Below are positions 6,934-12,111 of a DNA stretch of 12,111 bases, piece after piece. The notes under the pieces were generated by a model, which searched no databases, was not told the DNA's origin, and saw nothing but the letters and a program-made list of their open reading frames with translations. The position numbers and the translations under genes were made by a program. Numbering within the stretch: the first letter of the stretch is position 1; the number at the start of each line of letters is the position of its first letter. The DNA is from Bacteroidales bacterium UBA3754 (GTDB lineage Bacteria > Bacteroidota > Bacteroidia > Bacteroidales > UBA1715), in assembly GCA_002371705.1 (NCBI GenBank), contig DFGI01000040.1, positions 1 through 12,111 of the forward strand, in the 5' to 3' direction.

Positions 6934-7304
6934 ATTGATAATTCTTTATACCTCAAACGTTATTCCATACGAGATTTACGGGAACAGAGTTTCCTAAAGA
7001 TAAGATTGTCAAAGACGGAAATTTAATAAATCCAATATAAAATGTTCGTTGGAATATCAACTTGAACTTCAGTTGGATGCTGCTGCGTTTATAATTTGTT
7101 ATATCGGAATTGTTACCAATGCGGCGTTGAGTCATATAACAGGCAGGCGTCAACGAGTGACAAATCTGGCATTACACCGCAGGAATGCACAAACCTCGCA
7201 AACAACAAGTGAAAAAATTCAAACAGGATTTGATACTGTGTCAAAAAAATTGTATTCGATAATGTTGATGCATTAGTTATAATCCGTAAGCAAGAATTCT
7301 TGTT
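6934..7304. other. Gene-poor stretch without a supportable gene
   Basis: These 371 bases lie between the porP terminator and the symporter stop codon. The first half holds several short overlapping frames. One ends in GTEFPKDKIVKDGNLINPI before TAA at about 7040; another reads LYLKRYSIRDLREQ and ends about 20 bases earlier. The second half (about 7049-7276) holds a 75-codon plus-strand frame with only a TTG start and no recognisable promoter or family. Its base composition is less AT-rich than the other intergenic gaps, which could mean decayed coding sequence. I recognise no RNA gene in it. The symporter has no clear terminator here; the palindrome CAAGAATTCTTG (7291-7302) lacks a U-tract. 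Confidence 0.4.
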
Positions 7305-9191
7305 TTAAATCTCGTCCAATTTATCCCACCATGTGAATTTCAGTGTAATTACGCCAATGGCAATGATTGAAATTGTCACGAAAAAGCCAGTCCAATTCCG
7401 TGATGTTAAGCAAATTGGCATGGCAACAATCGCTGTTTGCGTTACAATACCGACGGCAACGTTGCCAAGATCTTTCCAGAATCGTTTGTTTGGCTCAAAT
7501 GATGGTTGTTCTTGCTGTACTAATTTCAATACAGGTTTCCAGCAACCCCACGGACGAATTGAAGAATAGAACGATTTCAGCGTATGTTCGTCGGTTGGAG
7601 ATGTGAGAAGTGTTCCAAGCAAACAACCAATCAATGAGATTATTAATGTGATTGGGAACGTGTATAACGCAATCAAGCTTGTCGGAATAAAACTAAAATT
7701 GTCGGTAATAATTTCTGGCGCAAGAATTTGGATGGTTCCAATCACAACACCCGATAAAATACCCGTGAGCATCCCCCAGAAATAACCTTCGCCGTTGAAG
7801 CGCCACCAATACCATTTGAGCACGTTCGAAGCGATGTAGCTGGCGTAAAACGCTCCCGTTACAATTTGAAGAATTTCGTTGATGTTTTTCAGAACAAATC
7901 CCAAAATCGTGCTGAATGCTACTGCCGAAATGCCAATTATATAGTTCAATCGTTTTTGTTCGTTCGGTGTAGCTTCGGGCTTGATGTATTTTAGGTATAT
8001 GTCGTTTGAAATATATGCTTGCGTAGCGTTGAGTGTTCCTGCAAATGTGGAAATGAACGCTGCCAGCAGTCCAACCAACAACAATCCGAGCAATCCAGCA
8101 GGTAAGAATTTCACCATAGCGGCAGGTAGAATTTGTTCAAAATCTATCACGCCGTTCACAGAAAGATTCAATTCATCGTAAAAAGCGATTGCCAAAATTG
8201 CGAATCCCGAAACCATAAAATAACGGACAGGATTGAGGATAACCGAAACCGAGCCGCTCATTTTCAATGCGTCCTGCGGTGTTTTGTTCGCAAGGATTTT
8301 CTGCATATCGTAAGTAGGTGCTGGTCCAGCAAAACTTACTAAGATACCTTTCATAAACATAAAGCCAAAGAATAAGCTAAACAACGAGTAACCATCTTCG
8401 GCTATTTTAGTGTTTACTTCGTGCAACGTTCCTGTCCAGTCAATGTCGATATTTGAGCCGAAAAAAGGCGTGTTCCAGCCTTCAGGCGTAAGTGCGGCGA
8501 GCGTTTCTGGACTTACATTGTACATCGCAATAATTCCAATGGCGATAGATGCCACAGTCATGATGCTGTATTGAACTACATCAGCCCACACTATGCTAAT
8601 CATACCACCGAGAATGGTGTAGAATGTGGCGAACAAGGTGAAGAAAATGCCATATACGTGTGGAATGTACATCGCTGGAATACAATCAGTTGAAATGTGT
8701 AAGAATGCACAAACCGATTCCCACGGAATGAACAAGGTGAGGAATTTTCCAAGTCCCACAAATCCATACGAAAGCATAGACAGACCAATCAGTAATGCGA
8801 AACAAACCACAATCCAATGTGAAAGCACGCTTCCGCGTCCGTTTCCGAATCGGGTTTGAATCCATTCAGCACCCGTGGTTACGTTGGAACGACGGAGCCA
8901 TGCGGAAAGAAACATCATCAGGAAAATCTGGTTGAATGTTGGCCAAAGCCAAGGAATCCAGATACTTTTGAGTCCATATACAAATAATAATGTAACCAAC
9001 CACATTGTTCCGGAAATGTCGAACATTCCCGATGCGTCGGAAAGTCCGAGCATATACCACGGCATTTTTCTTCCTCCAAGTAAATACGAAGTTTTGTCCT
9101 TTTGCGCTTGACGCTTAAAATAAATTCCAATGAAAACTATGACTGCAATGTACAGAAAGATAACTGCGATGTCTAAACCTTGTAAAACCAT
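7305..9191 (-). CDS. Sodium:solute symporter (SSS family), substrate unknown, probably sugar-type
   Basis: This 628-residue inner-membrane transporter of the SSS (SGLT-like) family is expected to couple solute uptake to the Na+ gradient. The N-terminus starts with a hydrophobic helix (VIFLYIAVIVFIGIYF), then YLLGGRKMPWYMLGLSDASG, the usual family entry into the second helix. Other family regions are FYTILGGMISIVWADVVQ (190-207) and GLLLVGLLAAFISTFAGTLN (369-388) followed by DIY. S381 and T382 sit where the Na2-site serines of SGLT/vSGLT lie. About 13-15 membrane spans are likely. A cytoplasmic stretch (531-570, with RPWGCWKPV) precedes the last two helices; similar RPWG motifs occur in Bacteroidota SSS proteins. 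No neighbouring catabolic gene reveals the substrate. It has its own promoter, divergent from the metal permease. Confidence 0.88.
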   Translation of the reverse strand: MVLQGLDIAVIFLYIAVIVFIGIYFKRQAQKDKTSYLLGGRKMPWYMLGLSDASGMFDISGTMWLVTLLFVYGLKSIWIPWLWPTFNQIFLMMFLSAWLRRSNVTTGAEWIQTRFGNGRGSVLSHWIVVCFALLIGLSMLSYGFVGLGKFLTLFIPWESVCAFLHISTDCIPAMYIPHVYGIFFTLFATFYTILGGMISIVWADVVQYSIMTVASIAIGIIAMYNVSPETLAALTPEGWNTPFFGSNIDIDWTGTLHEVNTKIAEDGYSLFSLFFGFMFMKGILVSFAGPAPTYDMQKILANKTPQDALKMSGSVSVILNPVRYFMVSGFAILAIAFYDELNLSVNGVIDFEQILPAAMVKFLPAGLLGLLLVGLLAAFISTFAGTLNATQAYISNDIYLKYIKPEATPNEQKRLNYIIGISAVAFSTILGFVLKNINEILQIVTGAFYASYIASNVLKWYWWRFNGEGYFWGMLTGILSGVVIGTIQILAPEIITDNFSFIPTSLIALYTFPITLIISLIGCLLGTLLTSPTDEHTLKSFYSSIRPWGCWKPVLKLVQQEQPSFEPNKRFWKDLGNVAVGIVTQTAIVAMPICLTSRNWTGFFVTISIIAIGVITLKFTWWDKLDEI

Positions 9192-9205
9192 ACGTATATT
9201 TTTTA

Positions 9206-9213
9206 CAAATATA
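9206..9213 (-). promoter_or_regulatory. Symporter promoter, -7 element TATATTTG
   Basis: An exact TAnnTTTG match lies 14 bases before the ATG at 9191, so the 5' UTR would be very short, about 8 bases. No good -33 TTG is visible. Confidence 0.6.
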
Positions 9214-9247
9214 GATGTTTTGTGGAAATATTACTAAATAGTTGTGA

Positions 9248-9277
9248 TTGCACGAAGCAAAAAAAAAGATACATTTG
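9248..9277 (+). promoter_or_regulatory. Metal efflux gene promoter, TTG-19-TACATTTG
   Basis: TTG (9248-9250), a 19-base spacer, then TACATTTG (9270-9277) fit the Bacteroidota -33/-7 pattern. It is the best two-element match in the window. Transcription would start near 9283, which favours the ATG at 9295 over the upstream in-frame GTG at 9244. No clear metal-regulator palindrome is visible. Confidence 0.65.
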
Positions 9278-9294
9278 CCAATAAATACTATGAG

Positions 9295-10518
9295 ATGGCA
9301 GATTTAGAATCTTTTTGGCGATTGATTGTAGGAATGGTTCCATTTCTTATGTTTGGCTTTTTGTGTGCGGGATTGTTGCATGTAATTGTACCACAGCGAT
9401 TCTATACAAATTATTTATCGAAAAATTCATTTTCTTCAATTTTGTGGGCTGCGCTGTTTGGAATTCCGTTGCCTTTGTGTTCGTGCGGCGTTTTGCCTAC
9501 GGCAATGTCGTTGCGGAAAGAAGGCGCTTCGAAAGGTGCTACTGTAGCTTTTCTTACTTCCACACCGCAAACGGGTGTTGATTCGATTCTTGCCACATAT
9601 TCTGTTTTTGGCCTTGCATTTACAGTGATTCGACCGATAGCGGCACTCGTAACATCATTGTTTTCTGGAAGTTTGGTTGCACTCTTTGATAAAGAAACAC
9701 AGAGGGAGGAACAGCAATCATGCGATGTTTGTAAAACAACCAATTATTCTTCTGAAAACCGAATCGTGGCGGCGTTGCGATATGGATACGTAACAATGTT
9801 GCAGGATTTGGGTGGTCGCATAGTAATAGGATTGTTACTTGCTGGAGCTATCACTATAGTTGTTCCCGATTCATTTCTTTTGCAATTTACCAATTATCCG
9901 TTGCTTGAAATGTTGGCGGTGACGCTTATTGCTGTGCCAATGTACGTGTGCGCTACAGGTTCAATTCCAATAGCAGCCGCCTTGATGCTCAAGGGATTAA
10001 CGCCAGGTGCGGCATTGGTGTTCCTTATGGCGGGGCCTGCGGTGAATTTTGCATCTGTTCTTGTGGTTAAGAAAGTTATGGGCACACGCACTGTGATTTT
10101 ATATCTGTTGAGCATCGTGTTAGGAGCGTATTTCTTTGGCATTATGATAGACAACTATATGCCACGGGAATGGTTTTCAGTCTTGCAAACCACAAAAGAT
10201 TGTTGCTATGTTGCGATTCCGTTTTGGAAGATAGGTTTGAGTGTAGTTTTCTTCTTATTGATAATCAATGCATTACTATTGAAATATAAACATAAAACAA
10301 TACAAACTATGGGACAAACTGTAACATACAAAGTAATTGGTATGAGTTGCAATCATTGTAAAATGAGCGTAGAAACCAATATCGCAAAATTAGCAGGCGT
10401 AACTTCCGCACAAGTTGACCTTACGGCGGGAACCGTTGTAGTGGAAGGCACGGTAAGCGACGATGATGTACGAAATACTGTGGAATCGCTTGGATTCACA
10501 TATGGCGGAAAATTATAA
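9295..10518 (+). CDS. SO_0444-type Cu/Zn efflux permease (DUF318/ArsP_1-like) fused to a C-terminal HMA domain
   Basis: This 407-residue inner-membrane protein probably exports heavy metal ions. Residues 1-330 form a permease of the DUF318/ArsP_1 type, with about eight membrane helices in two halves. The first half has PLPLCSCGVLPTAMSLRKEG (58-77; C62 and C64), then TSTPQTGVDSI (88-98). The second half has CATGSIPIAAALMLKG (219-234) and MAGPAVNFAS. A loop between halves carries C143-x-x-C146, and C303-C304 form a vicinal pair. Residues 343-407 are a heavy-metal-associated domain with the binding motif GMSCNHC (349-355) and the usual beta-alpha-beta pattern (VDLTAGTVVVEG, VRNTVESLGF). The ATG at 9295 is chosen because the promoter overlaps the longer GTG-started frame. 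The layout matches what I know as the SO_0444 family. Actual metal specificity (Cu, Zn or other) is not decidable from sequence. It converges on the xylE-like gene, 14 bases apart. Confidence 0.85.
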   Translation: MADLESFWRLIVGMVPFLMFGFLCAGLLHVIVPQRFYTNYLSKNSFSSILWAALFGIPLPLCSCGVLPTAMSLRKEGASKGATVAFLTSTPQTGVDSILATYSVFGLAFTVIRPIAALVTSLFSGSLVALFDKETQREEQQSCDVCKTTNYSSENRIVAALRYGYVTMLQDLGGRIVIGLLLAGAITIVVPDSFLLQFTNYPLLEMLAVTLIAVPMYVCATGSIPIAAALMLKGLTPGAALVFLMAGPAVNFASVLVVKKVMGTRTVILYLLSIVLGAYFFGIMIDNYMPREWFSVLQTTKDCCYVAIPFWKIGLSVVFFLLIINALLLKYKHKTIQTMGQTVTYKVIGMSCNHCKMSVETNIAKLAGVTSAQVDLTAGTVVVEGTVSDDDVRNTVESLGFTYGGKL

Positions 10519-10532
10519 AACGGCGAGTGTTG

Positions 10533-11951
10533 TTACTTTCTTCCCCACAATTTCGTCATATCTTCCAACGTCTTGCCTTTGGTCTCAGGAACAAGTCTCC
10601 ATACGAAAATTGCGGCAACCACGCACACAATGCCAAATATTGAATACGTTCCCGAAGGTGACCAATTTAACATCGAAACGAATGTGGAACTAACTATGAA
10701 ATTCGAAATCCATTGGAAAGCAACGGCGATTGCCACAGCTGCGCCACGGATTGTGTTCGGGAAAATTTCCGCTATCAACACCCATGCAATCGGTCCCCAG
10801 CTAAACATGAAACTTGCGGTGTAAACCATTATGCTTGTTGCGGCAAACATTCCCGGCAACGAGCCTTCGAATCCGCCCAACATAAAGTAAATCATCACGC
10901 CGAATGCGCCTACAGCCATGCCAAGCGAGCCAACAATGAGCAACGGCTTTCGACCAAGTTTTTCAACAGTGAACACAGCCAAAAGTGTAAACGAAATATT
11001 TACAATTCCCATAATCACTTGAACCGTCATTGGGTTGTCCATTCCCATTTCTTCGAAAATTCGTGGACCGTAATACAACACCGCATTGATTCCGACTGTC
11101 TGTTGGAACACGCTTACCATAATTCCCACAAAAATAACGAGGAAACCGTATGTGAGCAGTTTTTCCGTCTTTTCCACCGCACTTTCGTGTATTTCGGCAA
11201 GAATACTTTTTGCTTTTTCTTCGCCATTGATACGTGAAAGTACGTGCAGAGCTTTATCGTCGTTGCCATTGAGGGCAAGGTATCGCGGAGTTTCGGGAAC
11301 GGCAAGAATCAGTAATGCAAATAGTCCCGCAGGGAATCCTTCGCTCACAAACATGGTGCGCCAACCCGTAGCCATATACCAATCGGCGTCAACTACATCG
11401 AGGATAGTGTGATTCTTCATTATCACAAAATTTACGAAATACACCACCAACTGACCGAAAATAATGGCGAACTGGTTCCACGAAACCAATGTTCCACGCA
11501 TATTTGCGGGCGCGACTTCGGCTATATACATCGGACAAATTGCCGATGCAAGTCCCACACCGATTCCACCAAGTATTCTATAACAATTGAATGCTAATAA
11601 CAAGCTAAACGACGGTTCACCGTAGTTGAAAAATAAAAATTCAGGATACCAAGAGCCAAGGGCGGACAAGAAAAATAGCACGCCTGCAACGAACAGCGAC
11701 TTTTTTCTTCCAAGCCGTGTTGCCAACAAACCCGACAATGCACTACCGATAATACAACCAATGAGTGCGCTCGAACACGTGATACCATGCCACCCATCGG
11801 TGTAGGTGAAATCAGTCGCCGCGGCGAAAAATGCCTGCAACCCTTTTTCCGCACCAGAAATCACTGCCGTGTCGTAGCCAAACAGTAAACCACCAATTAC
11901 CGCAACCAACACAATACTAAAAAGATATGTCTTACTTCCGTTCATAAACAT
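10533..11951 (-). CDS. xylE: XylE-like sugar:proton symporter (MFS sugar porter family)
   Basis: This 472-residue MFS protein with 12 expected helices aligns closely with E. coli XylE (491), the D-xylose:H+ symporter. Visible matches include GGLLFGYDTAVISG, with D27 at the same position as the XylE proton-coupling aspartate and F24 beside it. Others are RLGRKKS (79-85), R125 in CYRILGGIGVGLAS, PMYIAEVAPANMRG (140-153), NQFAIIFGQ with Q167, FQQTVGIN (282-289; sugar-contact Q283, Q284 and N289), EKLGRKPL, SWGPIAWVLIAEIFP and the C-terminal PETKGKTLED. The sugar-contact residues of XylE appear retained, so xylose, or a hexose such as glucose, is the likely substrate. No xylA or xylB is in view to settle this. 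The ATG at 11951 gives the XylE-like N-terminus; an ATG two codons later is possible. Confidence 0.9.
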   Translation of the reverse strand: MFMNGSKTYLFSIVLVAVIGGLLFGYDTAVISGAEKGLQAFFAAATDFTYTDGWHGITCSSALIGCIIGSALSGLLATRLGRKKSLFVAGVLFFLSALGSWYPEFLFFNYGEPSFSLLLAFNCYRILGGIGVGLASAICPMYIAEVAPANMRGTLVSWNQFAIIFGQLVVYFVNFVIMKNHTILDVVDADWYMATGWRTMFVSEGFPAGLFALLILAVPETPRYLALNGNDDKALHVLSRINGEEKAKSILAEIHESAVEKTEKLLTYGFLVIFVGIMVSVFQQTVGINAVLYYGPRIFEEMGMDNPMTVQVIMGIVNISFTLLAVFTVEKLGRKPLLIVGSLGMAVGAFGVMIYFMLGGFEGSLPGMFAATSIMVYTASFMFSWGPIAWVLIAEIFPNTIRGAAVAIAVAFQWISNFIVSSTFVSMLNWSPSGTYSIFGIVCVVAAIFVWRLVPETKGKTLEDMTKLWGRK

Positions 11952-11985
11952 TTATTTTTGAAAAATTCACAAAATCTTTGTTTGT

Positions 11986-12017
11986 GTAAAGTACGGAAAA
12001 ATTTCTCACATACACAA
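11986..12017 (-). promoter_or_regulatory. Possible xylE promoter (TTG-21-TACTTTAC)
   Basis: On the minus strand TTG (12017-12015) is followed after 21 bases by TACTTTAC (11993-11986), which differs from TAnnTTTG only in the last base. It lies 34 bases before the xylE ATG and downstream of the tRNA terminator. The match is weak. Confidence 0.35.
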
Positions 12018-12041
12018 TAGAGTAGGGAAAAAGATGCGGAA

Positions 12042-12077
12042 GGGAAAAAACAAAAGCACGCTAATCAGCGTGCTTTC
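12042..12077 (-). terminator. Intrinsic terminator downstream of the tRNA gene
   Basis: On the minus strand AAAGCACGCT (12076-12067) pairs perfectly over 10 bp with AGCGTGCTTT (12062-12053), with a 4-base loop (GATT). A U-rich tail (TTTTGTTTTTT) follows. It starts 9 bases after the tRNA 3' end and insulates xylE from the tRNA transcript. Confidence 0.92.
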
Positions 12078-12085
12078 TATGTTTG

Positions 12086-12111
12086 CGGAAAGTGGGGGAT
12101 TCGAACCCCCG
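12086..12111 (-). tRNA. tRNA 3' end (probably tRNA-Ser), cut by the right edge
   Basis: On the minus strand GGGGG (12110-12106), TTCGAAT (12105-12099) and CCCCC (12098-12094) form a perfect T-arm. The 3' acceptor strand ACTTTCC (12093-12087) and discriminator G (12086) follow. CCA is not encoded. Discriminator G and a predicted 5' acceptor GGAAAGT fit a Bacteroidota tRNA-Ser, but the anticodon and variable arm lie outside the window. The isotype is therefore a guess (about 0.5), while its being a tRNA is firm. Confidence 0.88.

Noticed and set aside
7291..7302. Palindrome CAAGAATTCTTG as symporter terminator
   Set aside because: Only a 4 bp stem can form as RNA, and no U-tract follows on the minus strand.
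9244..9294. GTG start of the metal permease
   Set aside because: The -7 element TACATTTG (9270-9277) lies inside this extension, and the family N-terminus fits the ATG at 9295.
10713..11237. Plus-strand 174-codon frame inside the xylE region
   Set aside because: It is antisense to conserved XylE motifs and its product is rich in His, Asn and Cys without any domain.

Overview
The window looks like chromosomal DNA from a member of the Bacteroidota, probably Bacteroidales. Three things point there: type IX secretion (T9SS) proteins, four copies of the Bacteroidota-type -7 promoter element (TATATTTG, consensus TAnnTTTG) placed just upstream of genes, and the absence of obvious Shine-Dalgarno sequences. 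It reads as ordinary core genome with well-kept genes. I see no phage, insertion sequence or CRISPR array.

Layout. 1-3280 (minus strand) is the upstream end of a branched-chain amino acid operon. It runs promoter, leader peptide and attenuator, ilvD, ilvB, with ilvB continuing off the left edge. 3330-5357 (minus) is a PorE-like outer-membrane lipoprotein with TPR, beta-propeller, regulatory-domain-like and OmpA regions. It is divergent from a PorP/SprF-family outer-membrane protein (5705-6874, plus), which ends in a strong terminator. 6934-7304 holds no gene I can support. 7305-9191 (minus) is a sodium:solute symporter, divergent from a Cu/Zn-type efflux permease fused to a heavy-metal-associated domain (9295-10518, plus). 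That permease converges, 14 bases apart, on a XylE-like sugar:proton symporter (10533-11951, minus). The right edge holds the 3' end of a tRNA, probably tRNA-Ser, with its terminator (minus).

The most interesting element is the region between porE and ilvD (about 3127-3263, minus). It has a Bacteroidota promoter followed by a 15-residue leader peptide, MLLETVFVVVVDVIQ. Nine of its fifteen residues are Leu, Val or Ile, including four consecutive Val codons. It is followed by three mutually exclusive hairpins: 1:2 at the leader stop codon, 2:3 as antiterminator, and 3:4 as intrinsic terminator with a U-tract. The spacing is what ribosome-stalling transcription attenuation needs. This would let charged Val/Leu/Ile tRNA levels control ilvD-ilvB and the genes that follow. 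It is a short ORF that standard gene callers would miss.

How the genes work together. ilvB and ilvD catalyse the first and third common steps of Val/Leu/Ile synthesis. The PorE- and PorP-like proteins are likely partners in T9SS surface secretion and cell-wall anchoring. The two sugar-type transporters and the metal efflux protein are separate transcription units with no evident functional link to these.
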